A stretch of 64,000 bases of DNA, taken from Blastopirellula sediminis (GTDB taxonomy: Bacteria > Planctomycetota > Planctomycetia > Pirellulales > Pirellulaceae). Under the pieces are notes generated by a model. The model made no database searches and had not been told where the DNA came from. It worked only from the letters and a program-made list of their open reading frames with translations. Where the stretch lies: NCBI RefSeq assembly GCF_020966755.1, contig NZ_JAJKFT010000010.1, positions 2,382,720 through 2,446,719 on the forward strand. Direction: 5' to 3'. Made by a program: the position numbers and the translations under genes. This document shows, in pieces, positions 18,497-26,014 of this stretch (the first letter of the stretch is position 1; each line of letters begins with the position of its first letter).

Positions 18497-19570
18497 ATGA
18501 AACGTTCCGCATTTACTCTCGTTGAGTTGCTGGTCGTGATCGCCATCATCGGCGTCTTGATCGCACTATTGCTGCCGGCGGTGCAGCAAGCTCGCGAAGC
18601 GGCTCGCCGGATGCAATGCACCAACAAGCTGAAGCAAGTTGGTCTGGCGCTCCACAACTACCATGACACCTTCGGCGCGATGCCGGCTCGCCAAGGGGGA
18701 ACCAATGGTGCGTCGGGCGCTTATCTCGAACACAACGCCGAACGTCTGAGCGGCTGGGTCGGCATGTTGCCGTTCCTCGAATATGGGAACTTGTACGACC
18801 AGATCAAATCTTCGCAGACCTTCAACGGCATCAGCTTCAACCCGTATGGCGCGTCGCCGTGGAAGACCGAATACACCCTGTGGAAGACGAAGATCGAAGC
18901 GTTTCGTTGTCCTTCGGACGGCGCGGATAGCAACGAGAACACGGAGAATGGTTTTTCGAACTACGCCTTCTCGATCGGCGACACTCCGCGTCGCTCGCAT
19001 CACACCGTTTCGAGCGGCATGTTCGGCGCCAAGAGCTGGTACAAGTTCAGCGCCGTGACCGACGGGCTCAGCAATACGCTGGCGATCGCCGAGCATACGG
19101 TCGGCATCGACAAAAACAAAATCCTGGGGGGCGGCATCGTCTTGGCGGCCGACGCTTGGCCCGGTTCGGTCTCGGACTCGAACGACAATCAAGTGACCCC
19201 GGCGGTTTGTGCGGCGAAGGCTGGCTCGAATAAGACCTACCTGTCGGGGTTGTCGACCTACAACTGGCCGGGTCGTCGCTGGTCTGACGGCGCCAGCCCG
19301 TATGGCGCGATCACCACGATTCTGGCGCCGAACTCCCCGTCGTGCACCTCGGACGGATCGTGGGACGGTTCGGCCGCGATCATGACCGCCAACAGTTTCC
19401 ATCCCGGCGGCGCGAACGGCCTGCTTGGCGACGGTTCGGTTCACTTCTACACCGAAACGATCGACACCGGAAATCTCTCGAGCATCCCGTCTGGCAATGG
19501 TCCCTCCCCGTACGGCGTGTGGGGCGCGATCGGCACCAAGAGCGGCGGCGAAGCGAGCACCTCGCTGTAG
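18497..19570 (+). CDS. DUF1559 prepilin-like protein
   Basis: 357 residues. A type IV prepilin/pseudopilin N-terminus, [20 protein letters not shown], has the F-T-L-V-E prepilin peptidase site, followed by [18 protein letters not shown]-type conserved sequence. The C-terminus has the planctomycete H-x9-DG motif ([16 protein letters not shown]). DUF1559 proteins are heavily expanded in planctomycetes and are thought to be pseudopilin-like surface or secretion components. It is followed by a stem-loop and then by a small lipoprotein gene, the usual pairing. A second copy lies at 34086-35162. Confidence 0.92.
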   Translation: MKRSAFTLVELLVVIAIIGVLIALLLPAVQQAREAARRMQCTNKLKQVGLALHNYHDTFGAMPARQGGTNGASGAYLEHNAERLSGWVGMLPFLEYGNLYDQIKSSQTFNGISFNPYGASPWKTEYTLWKTKIEAFRCPSDGADSNENTENGFSNYAFSIGDTPRRSHHTVSSGMFGAKSWYKFSAVTDGLSNTLAIAEHTVGIDKNKILGGGIVLAADAWPGSVSDSNDNQVTPAVCAAKAGSNKTYLSGLSTYNWPGRRWSDGASPYGAITTILAPNSPSCTSDGSWDGSAAIMTANSFHPGGANGLLGDGSVHFYTETIDTGNLSSIPSGNGPSPYGVWGAIGTKSGGEASTSL

Positions 19571-19602
19571 TTCGTTGCGAGCAAGTTTCCTGCCTGTTCA
19601 AA

Positions 19603-19628
19603 CTGCGGCGACCGCTACGTCGCCGCAG
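19603..19628. promoter_or_regulatory. intercistronic stem-loop
   Basis: A perfect 10-bp stem, CTGCGGCGAC / GTCGCCGCAG, with a CGCTAC loop sits between the DUF1559 gene and its lipoprotein partner. It lacks a T-tract, so it more likely adjusts read-through or mRNA stability than terminates. Confidence 0.55.
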
Positions 19629-19681
19629 TCCTGCCTGCGGTCGGCCAAGCGACTGCAATACGTTTCCAAGGAACATTCTTC

Positions 19682-20137
19682 ATGCGATACGCGATTTACG
19701 CTGCGGCGATGGCCGCGCTGGTGATATCTGGGTGCGGTAGTAAGATGATGCCCGGCGGCGTCGAAGCCAAAGGGGTCGTTCTGCTGGATGGAACTCCGCT
19801 GGAAGGAGCGACCGTCATTTTCTCGCCGATCGGCGATGGACGTTCGGCGAATGGGATGACCGACGCCGAAGGAGCTTTTTCGCTCGGAACCATCGAACCG
19901 TCCGACGGCATTCTGCCGGGCGAGTATCAAGTCGCCATCATCAAGTCGATCGTCGATGAGTCGCGGTCGACAGTCGATCCGATGGCGGTCCAAGAAAAGA
20001 CCGGCCAGTTTCCTCCCTCGCCGCCGAACATCAACATCGTTCCCCGCAAGTTCGCCAATCCGCAGAAGTCGGGCTTGAAGGCGAACGTCTCGGAAGAAGG
20101 GGCGACCGATTTGAAGTTTGAGATTGCGACGAAGTAG
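19682..20137 (+). CDS. small lipoprotein with transthyretin-like (CarboxypepD_reg-type) domain
   Basis: 151 residues. A lipoprotein signal ends in LVISGC with the cleavage Cys at about residue 18. The body is a beta-sandwich of the carboxypeptidase-regulatory type (KGVVLLDGTPLEGATVIFSP, MTDAEGAFSLGTI, LPGEYQVAI). Such proteins commonly accompany DUF1559 genes in planctomycetes, here 111 bases downstream. Likely attached to a membrane facing the periplasm; the precise role is unknown. A terminator follows at 20171. Confidence 0.8.
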   Translation: MRYAIYAAAMAALVISGCGSKMMPGGVEAKGVVLLDGTPLEGATVIFSPIGDGRSANGMTDAEGAFSLGTIEPSDGILPGEYQVAIIKSIVDESRSTVDPMAVQEKTGQFPPSPPNINIVPRKFANPQKSGLKANVSEEGATDLKFEIATK

Positions 20138-20170
20138 CGCCGCGACGCAACGTTTGCGTAGGAAAACAAA

Positions 20171-20202
20171 AAAAAGCCCCGGCAATCGCCGCGGGCTTTT
20201 TT
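20171..20202. terminator. rho-independent terminator, probably bidirectional
   Basis: AAAAAGCCC-CGGC / GCCG-CGGGCTTTTTT with an AATC loop and one bulged C. It lies between the convergent lipoprotein gene and the CsrA-receiver gene and carries an A-tract on one side and a T-tract on the other. Confidence 0.88.
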
Positions 20203-20239
20203 CATGGTCGATGAAATAGGTGGGGAGGGAGTCGCTGTT

Positions 20240-21016
20240 CTAGCGGGCGGCGATCGCCGGGCGAGCCTTTTGGCTGACCGCTTCGACGATTTCGGCCGGA
20301 TCGAGCGGCTTGCGGAACCAGGCGTCAAAGCGATCTTCGGTATCGTCGCCGTCGTCGGCGAACTGTTTCGGGTCGCTGCCGGTTACGGCGAAGACCTTCA
20401 GCTTGCTCATGCGCGGATCGTTGCGGAGCACGCGGAGGGTGGCGGGGCCATCGAACCTGGGCATGCTGAGGTCGAGCAGCACGTAGTCGGGCAAGTCGTT
20501 GAGGGCCAGGTGCTCGAGGGCGGCCTGGCCATCTTTGGCGACCGAAACGTTGAAGCCGTACATCCGCAGCAAACCGGCCAGCAACTCACGTTCGTTGTCG
20601 TCGTCTTCCACCACCAACAGGCTACGCCCGTTTTCGCCTGATTTTTCGCGGCGGAGCGTTTCGCGGTCTTGGCCGACGGCGACGTCCAGTTCTTTTAGTT
20701 CGGCGAGCAAACGCTTGAGCGTGGTGACCGCTTCTTCGGTCATGCCGGCGTCGACCTGTTTGCTGCAAAGGTGCAGGCCAAGGTTGAGCGTATTGAGGCG
20801 ATTGCGGAATTGGTGGCTACCGATCAGGGGCGGCGCCTTCCGTTTCATTTCTTCGAGTTCCCCTTCGCTGCAGGCGTCTGGGCGAATGATCGACACTTCT
20901 TTGGGAGCGTCGATGCCGATCTTCACCATCTTGCCCCGCACTTGGAGGAGCTCGACGGTGATGGCGAGATTGGGGAAGACAATCTTTTCTTTAGCGCGAC
21001 GAGAAAGCACTAACAT
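20240..21016 (-). CDS. CsrA - DHp-like helix - receiver domain fusion
   Basis: 258 residues from the ATG at 21016, chosen because it begins exactly at CsrA residue 1 and has GGAGACC upstream. Residues 1-48 are a CsrA domain (MLVLSRRAKEKIVF, LLQVRGKMVKIGIDAPKEV, then IIRPD) with the RNA-contacting L4, R6, R7 and the C-terminal arginine (R45) retained. Residues 66-112 (SHQFRNRLNTLNLGLHLC onward) resemble a histidine-kinase dimerisation helix pair with H68 as a possible phosphoacceptor. Residues 132-250 are a receiver with acidic pair D138/D139, phosphoacceptor D182 (LLDLSMPRFDG) and K236. It may be a phosphorylation-controlled translational regulator. It diverges from a hybrid histidine kinase. 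Confidence 0.85.
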   Translation of the reverse strand: MLVLSRRAKEKIVFPNLAITVELLQVRGKMVKIGIDAPKEVSIIRPDACSEGELEEMKRKAPPLIGSHQFRNRLNTLNLGLHLCSKQVDAGMTEEAVTTLKRLLAELKELDVAVGQDRETLRREKSGENGRSLLVVEDDDNERELLAGLLRMYGFNVSVAKDGQAALEHLALNDLPDYVLLDLSMPRFDGPATLRVLRNDPRMSKLKVFAVTGSDPKQFADDGDDTEDRFDAWFRKPLDPAEIVEAVSQKARPAIAAR

Positions 21017-21343
21017 AACAGGTCTCCATACCAGGGTCGCAACTGCGACAACCACTATCCTTGAAGGGCCCGCTCAACCTAGAGAGCGATCGCCCCGCGA
21101 CAATCCGGCTCATTCCTTAAGCCTGACTGCGGATCAATCCTGGCGTGGATATCCATTTCGCACGCTTCATTTGAGAATGTTCAATGTAGGACTTGCTGCG
21201 GTTTTCCGGCAATAGGAAAAAGTCCTCATTTCTTTCCATGTTGACGCTTGGCGAAACGACCGCCGCGGGTTTATAACTTGCGATGCCGTTTATGCGTTCG
21301 CATCGGCGGCCTTCTCCGCAGAAAAGCCAAAGGGAGTGCTAGC

Positions 21344-22849
21344 ATGCGAAACGGCTGGATGGAGCAATTTCGCGGTTACATCTTCGCTATTGCCGCTACG
21401 GCGGTCGCCTTGTGGGTGAGGACGATGCTTCACCCCATTTTGCAGGAACGACTGCCGTTCGGCGTCTTCTATCTCTCGGTCATCATGAGCGCCTGGCTCG
21501 GCGGTACTCCTTCCGCGGTCTTGGCGATGGCGCTGGGAATGTTGGCGGCGGCTCACTTCGTCATTCCGCCGGAATCGAGCCTGCTGATCACCGAGCCGGC
21601 CGACTGGGTCTCGCTGTTGATCTATGCGATCGTCGGCGCGGTGACGATCGTGACGTTCGAGAAGACGCGGTGCGATCAGCGCAAAGCGGAGCAGCGGTCG
21701 CTCGAAAATCAGAAACTGACCGAAACGCTAAAGCGTTCCGATTTGCAGAAGGACGAATACCTGGCGCTGCTCGCGCACGAGCTGCGTAATCCGCTCGCGC
21801 CGATTGCGACCAGCGTCGACCTGATGGCGCGCTGCCGCGACGACGCTCGGCGGTTCGATACGCTGCGCCGCGCGGTGCTGCGTCAGCTGTCGCAATTGGT
21901 TCGGATCGTCGACGACTTGCTCGACGTCTCGCGCTATCTGCAAGGGAAGATGCGCCTGCTGCGCGATCCGTTTGATTTCCGCGAAGCGGTCGGCGCCGCG
22001 GTCGAGATGGTGCAGCCGCAAATTGACGAACAGGGGCATGACGTCCGATTGCTGATCCCCGACGTGCCGTTCGGCGTGAACGGAGATCGAGTTCGTTTGG
22101 TGCAGGTCGTCTCGAACCTGTTGAGCAATTCCGCCAAGTACACGCCGCGCGGCGGACGCATTTGCATCGACTTGCGTGCCGAGAACGGCGTCGCCGTGCT
22201 GGCCGTTTCCGACAACGGCATCGGCATTGCCGAAGATGATCGGAAGCGGATTTTTGAAGCGTTCGCTCAGGTCGACTCTTCTCATACCCGCGATCATGGC
22301 GGGCTCGGTCTGGGGCTGGCGCTGGTCAAACAGTTGTGCGAACTGCATGACGGGACGGTCGACGTCGTCAGCCGTGGCCCAGGGAAGGGGAGCCGTTTTG
22401 AGGTTCGTCTACCGATGGTCGAACTGCCGACGCCGACAGTGCGCGTGGTCGAAAGGCAGGAGCCGATCGATCTCGAGTCGATGTCGGTGATGATCGTCGA
22501 CGACAATCGGGACGCCGCCGAGACCCTTTCGATGCTGCTGACCTTTGAAGGGATGAGCACTACCGTCGCCTATGACGGGCCGATGGCGATCGATTTGCTG
22601 CGCAAGCAAAAGCCGGCGTTTATCTTGCTCGATATCGGGCTGCCGGGGATGGATGGGTACGAAGTGGCGCGGCGGATTCGGGCCGATCATGGTCAAGATG
22701 GCGTGAAAATTATTGCGCTAACCGGTTGGGGCGGTCCCGAGGATCGCCGCCGCACAAAAGAGGCTGGCTTCGACGATCACGTCGTCAAGCCGGTCGATCC
22801 AGCCAATCTGGTAGCGCTCTTGCGCGGCGCCCAGCCGCAATCGGCGTAA
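21344..22849 (+). CDS. hybrid histidine kinase (DUF4118-like sensor, HisKA, HATPase, receiver)
   Basis: 501 residues from the ATG at 21344, which has AAGGGAG upstream; an in-frame ATG 96 bases earlier lacks one. The N-terminus has about four transmembrane segments of KdpD/DUF4118 type (VALWVRTMLHPILQERLPFG, SAWLGGTPSAVLAMALG). HisKA follows, with phosphoacceptor in LALLAHELRNPLAP, then HATPase (LLSNSAKYTPRGG, VSDNGIGIAEDD, GLGLGLALV), and a C-terminal receiver (VMIVDDNRDAAETL, FILLDIGLPGMDGYEVA, HVVKPVD). It faces the CsrA-receiver gene across 327 bases and is a plausible partner. The signal sensed is unknown. Confidence 0.9.
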   Translation: MRNGWMEQFRGYIFAIAATAVALWVRTMLHPILQERLPFGVFYLSVIMSAWLGGTPSAVLAMALGMLAAAHFVIPPESSLLITEPADWVSLLIYAIVGAVTIVTFEKTRCDQRKAEQRSLENQKLTETLKRSDLQKDEYLALLAHELRNPLAPIATSVDLMARCRDDARRFDTLRRAVLRQLSQLVRIVDDLLDVSRYLQGKMRLLRDPFDFREAVGAAVEMVQPQIDEQGHDVRLLIPDVPFGVNGDRVRLVQVVSNLLSNSAKYTPRGGRICIDLRAENGVAVLAVSDNGIGIAEDDRKRIFEAFAQVDSSHTRDHGGLGLGLALVKQLCELHDGTVDVVSRGPGKGSRFEVRLPMVELPTPTVRVVERQEPIDLESMSVMIVDDNRDAAETLSMLLTFEGMSTTVAYDGPMAIDLLRKQKPAFILLDIGLPGMDGYEVARRIRADHGQDGVKIIALTGWGGPEDRRRTKEAGFDDHVVKPVDPANLVALLRGAQPQSA

Positions 22850-22941
22850 TTCGTATATCAGCGTCCCCTTGTGGCAAATGCGGCGGGAATCGATAACTAC
22901 GGTTTGTCGTTTCCCGCTACTTTGAGCCTCTCTTTCTTCCT

Positions 22942-24090
22942 ATGACCGATCTTCTGCGCCAGGAAATCGCCGCGACTGCCGATCTGATCGTCGTGAAAGT
23001 GGGAACGCGCGTTCTCACTTCGCCGGACGGCACGCTTAATCGCGAGCGAATCGCCCAATTCGCCGAAGAAATGAGCCGGCTTCTCGACTCCGGCCGGAAG
23101 ATGGTGATGGTCTCCAGCGGAGCGGTCGGCGCCGGGATGGACCGGTTGAAGCTGAAGCAGCGGCCGACCGATTTGGCGCAATTGCAAGCGGTCGCCGCCG
23201 TTGGTCAGGCTCGCCTGATCGAAGCGTACGATCAAACGTTGGCGGTTCACGGACGGCATGGCGCCCAGGTTTTGCTGACGGCCGAAGATCTCGATCATCG
23301 CGTCCGGTACCTGAACATCCGCAACACGCTGGTGTCGCTGCTTGGGTTCGGCGTGCTGCCGATCATCAACGAAAACGACACCGTCGCCGTCGACGAATTG
23401 ATGACCACCTTTGGCGATAACGATCGCCTGGCCGCTCGGGTCACCAATTTGCTGCGAGCGCCGCTGTTGGTGATCTTGTCGGACGTCGCCGGTTTGTACG
23501 ATCGTTCGCCCGACGATCCGGACGCGAAAGTGATTCCGGTCGTGCAGAAGTTCGACGATCAACTGATGTCGTTCGTCCGCGACAAGAAGACGGGGCTCTC
23601 GAAAGGGGGCATGGCCAGCAAGCTGGAAGCGGCCCGGCTGGTGACGACCGCCGGTGAGAACGTGATCATCGCCTCGGGACGCGATCCGCAGGCGATTACC
23701 AAGATCGTCAACGGCGAAACGATCGGTACGCTGTTCTTGCCGCAAGGGAAGACGGTCTCGCCGCGGAAGCGGTGGATCGGATTCTCGGTCGAACCGCGAG
23801 GACGGATCACCGTCGATGATGGCGCCAAGCGAGCGCTGGAAGAGTCAGGGCGAAGTCTGCTGGCGATCGGCGTGATCGGCGTCGAGGGAGACTTTGAAAA
23901 AGGGGACGTCGTCCGAATCTGCGGTTCGGACGGGGGCGAAATTGCCCGCGGTCTGACCAACTATTCGGCGTCCGAAGTGGCCCGCATTCGCGGCACGCAA
24001 AGCGACAAGATCAGCGAAGTCTTGGGACATCGCCCCTACGTCGAATTGATCCACCGCGACAATCTCACGCTGAGCCGAGCCGCGAAGTAG
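22942..24090 (+). CDS. proB: glutamate 5-kinase
   Basis: 382 residues. An amino-acid kinase domain (LIVVKVGTRVLTSPDG, MVSSGAVGAGMDRLKL, LPIINENDTVAVDE, FGDNDRLAARV, GGMASKLEAARL) is followed by a C-terminal PUA domain from about residue 285 (GRITVDDGAKRALEESG, VRICGSDGGEIARGLTNY). It phosphorylates glutamate in the first step of proline synthesis. The length and PUA domain match E. coli-type enzymes, which proline inhibits. proA is not adjacent. It converges on the short gene at 24096. Confidence 0.95.
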   Translation: MTDLLRQEIAATADLIVVKVGTRVLTSPDGTLNRERIAQFAEEMSRLLDSGRKMVMVSSGAVGAGMDRLKLKQRPTDLAQLQAVAAVGQARLIEAYDQTLAVHGRHGAQVLLTAEDLDHRVRYLNIRNTLVSLLGFGVLPIINENDTVAVDELMTTFGDNDRLAARVTNLLRAPLLVILSDVAGLYDRSPDDPDAKVIPVVQKFDDQLMSFVRDKKTGLSKGGMASKLEAARLVTTAGENVIIASGRDPQAITKIVNGETIGTLFLPQGKTVSPRKRWIGFSVEPRGRITVDDGAKRALEESGRSLLAIGVIGVEGDFEKGDVVRICGSDGGEIARGLTNYSASEVARIRGTQSDKISEVLGHRPYVELIHRDNLTLSRAAK

Positions 24091-24095
24091 TTCGC

Positions 24096-24506
24096 TTACG
24101 GCTTCATCTCGAGATCGAACGAGTTGACCCCTTCGCGCACGTCGATGGTCAAGCCGCTCTTGTTCGGATCGCGGTACTTGGCCGGGATCGCTTTGGCGAC
24201 GACGCGCACAACCAACTGCGAAGGATCTTCCGGCGGCAGAATCGTGACGACGTAGGCGCCGGTACGCAGCGGCGTTTGCGTGACGAACTTTCCTTCCGCA
24301 TCGAGCGATTCGGAAATACCGCCTTCCAGTTCGCCGCTGTAGAAAGTGATGTCGCCGCCGGTGACCGGCTGGCCGCCATAGGTGACTTGCCCGTGGATCG
24401 TACCGGTCGACGGTTTGAAGTCGGTCCAGCCGACTGCCGATGCGCAGAGGATGAACCCACCAGGGCGAGAGTATTTCGGGGAAGTGATGGTGCAGTCGAT
24501 TGTCAT
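24096..24506 (-). CDS. transthyretin-like small protein, N-terminus atypical
   Basis: 136 residues. The C-terminal 100 are a carboxypeptidase-regulatory type beta-sandwich (TGTIHGQVTYGGQPVTGGDI, AEGKFVTQTPLRTGAYVV, IPAKYRDPNKSGLTIDV). It is close in type to the lipoprotein at 19682, sharing the 'P-KY-DP-KSGL' element with it (PRKFANPQKSGL there). Unlike that protein it has no recognisable signal peptide or lipobox in the frame, only GGFILCASAVG. Either the start is wrong, or the 5' end is degraded by mutation. Otherwise a periplasmic location would be expected. Confidence 0.6.
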   Translation of the reverse strand: MTIDCTITSPKYSRPGGFILCASAVGWTDFKPSTGTIHGQVTYGGQPVTGGDITFYSGELEGGISESLDAEGKFVTQTPLRTGAYVVTILPPEDPSQLVVRVVAKAIPAKYRDPNKSGLTIDVREGVNSFDLEMKP

Positions 24507-24866
24507 CGTTGCAGGCTGGATCTAACGGTTGGAATCGGGAGGGCTCTTTTCCGTGGGGTTGGATTCGGCCAGGCGAATCGTCTGCCAGAAGGAGTAGCAA
24601 CCTCCGTACCAGGAGGGGGAGAATGAGCCGCCGGCTTCGGGTTTCCGCAGTGAGATGGTGCGCGGGACAGGGGAAGGAGAGAAATTGCCACCTAAATGGT
24701 GGAAATAGTGCGCCATGCCGTCCAAATGCGGGCGCATGGGAATTTCCGGTCAGACGCGACTGCGTCGAAATAGGGAGCAGATGTTTAAAATTGCTGCACG
24801 ATAGTTATGCAGAGGGGGATTGTGGGGCGGCGGGCGACGTCGACTTCACCGTGAGCTGCGCGCCCC
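24507..24866. other. intergenic region, 360 bases
   Basis: No convincing gene. A minor hairpin CCACC-TAAAT-GGTGG lies at 24688-24702. The promoter of the small minus-strand gene and the 3' end of hpnH probably fall here. Nothing else was recognised. Confidence 0.4.
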
Positions 24867-26006
24867 TTACTGATCCTGGATCAGCGGCAGCGGAATGTCG
24901 TTGGGACGCAAGGTCGGCGACGGTTTGGCGCTGCGAGCGTCATGCCGTGAGTTAGAATCAGCGGCCGGCGAAGCGAGCGGCAGCGTGCTTTTCTTCGGCG
25001 GACCCATCAGCGTCAATTTGACGGTGTTCCAGAAGCCGCTCATCGAGCCAAAGGTGGCGTCGACGGCGCTTGGTTCGTAGCCGCTATGGACCATGCAGTC
25101 GGCGCACTTGGGATTGCCGCTGGCGCAGCCGTAGTTTTCCCACTTGGTTGACGACATCAACTCGGCGAACGATTCGCAGTACCCTTCATCCATCAGATAG
25201 CAAGGTTTCTGCCAGCCGAACAAGTTGTAGGTCGGATTCCCCCACGGCGTGCACTCGAGCTGGTAGTTCCCTTTCAGGAACTCGAGGAAGAGCGGGCTTT
25301 GATTGAATCGCCAATTGCGAGCGTTGTCGAGCAGCTTGCGGAAGAGGGACTTCGTTTCGTTCCGCGCCAGGAAGTGATCCTGGTCCGGCGCTTTCTCATA
25401 ACGATAGCCCGGCGAGATCATCATCCCTTCGACGCCGAGCTCCATCATGTCGTCGAAGAAGTCCCGAATCCGCTCGGGATGAACGCCATCGTAGATGGTG
25501 GTGTTGGTCGTGACGCGAAAGCCGCGCGCGACCGCCGCTTGAATCGCTTTGGCGGCGATGTCGTACGTTCCTTCGCGGCAGACGGCGGCGTCATGTTCTT
25601 CGCGGGGACCGTCCATGTGAACCGAGAAGGAGAGATACTTGCTCGGCGTAAAGCTGGGGAGAGCCGCTTCCAGCTTCAGCGCGTTGGTGCAGAGGTAGAT
25701 GTACTTTTTCCGCGCGACCAGGCCGTCGACGATCTCATTGATCTGCGGATGGAGCAGCGGTTCGCCGCCGGGGATCGAAACGATCGGCGCGCCGCATTCG
25801 TCGACCGCACGGAAGCATTGTTCCGGAGTCAGATGCCGACGGAGCGTTTCGACCGGATGTTGGATCTTGCCGCAGCCGGCGCAAGCCAGATTGCAGCGAA
25901 ACAGCGGTTCCAACATCAAGACCAGCGGATAGCGCTTCTGCCCCGAAAGGCGTTTCTTCAGCACATAGCTGGCGACAGTCCACATTTGCGAGACAGGTAC
26001 GCCCAT
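24867..26006 (-). CDS. hpnH: adenosyl-hopene transferase, radical SAM
   Basis: 379 residues from the ATG at 26006, which has TTAGGAACTGAC upstream and begins just past the shc stop. The radical SAM cluster is CNLACAGC (C-x3-C-x2-C) in EPLFRCNLACAGCGKIQHP, then SIPGGEPLLHPQI and SFSVHMDGPREEHD. The C-terminal region has the HpnH-typical CTPWGNPTYNLFGWQKPCYL and CASGNPKCADCMVHSGYEPSA. It joins a 5'-deoxyadenosyl unit to hopene, making adenosylhopane for extended bacteriohopanepolyols. It directly follows squalene-hopene cyclase, its pathway predecessor. Confidence 0.95.
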   Translation of the reverse strand: MGVPVSQMWTVASYVLKKRLSGQKRYPLVLMLEPLFRCNLACAGCGKIQHPVETLRRHLTPEQCFRAVDECGAPIVSIPGGEPLLHPQINEIVDGLVARKKYIYLCTNALKLEAALPSFTPSKYLSFSVHMDGPREEHDAAVCREGTYDIAAKAIQAAVARGFRVTTNTTIYDGVHPERIRDFFDDMMELGVEGMMISPGYRYEKAPDQDHFLARNETKSLFRKLLDNARNWRFNQSPLFLEFLKGNYQLECTPWGNPTYNLFGWQKPCYLMDEGYCESFAELMSSTKWENYGCASGNPKCADCMVHSGYEPSAVDATFGSMSGFWNTVKLTLMGPPKKSTLPLASPAADSNSRHDARSAKPSPTLRPNDIPLPLIQDQ

Positions 26007-26014
26007 GTCAGTTC

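Noticed and set aside
21017-21343. possible riboswitch or sRNA between the CsrA fusion and the hybrid kinase
   Set aside because: The 327-base gap was scanned for strong stem-loops and GGA-rich CsrA-type sites; nothing convincing was found by eye.
24688-24702. short hairpin CCACC-TAAAT-GGTGG as possible terminator
   Set aside because: Only five base pairs and no T-tract on either side.
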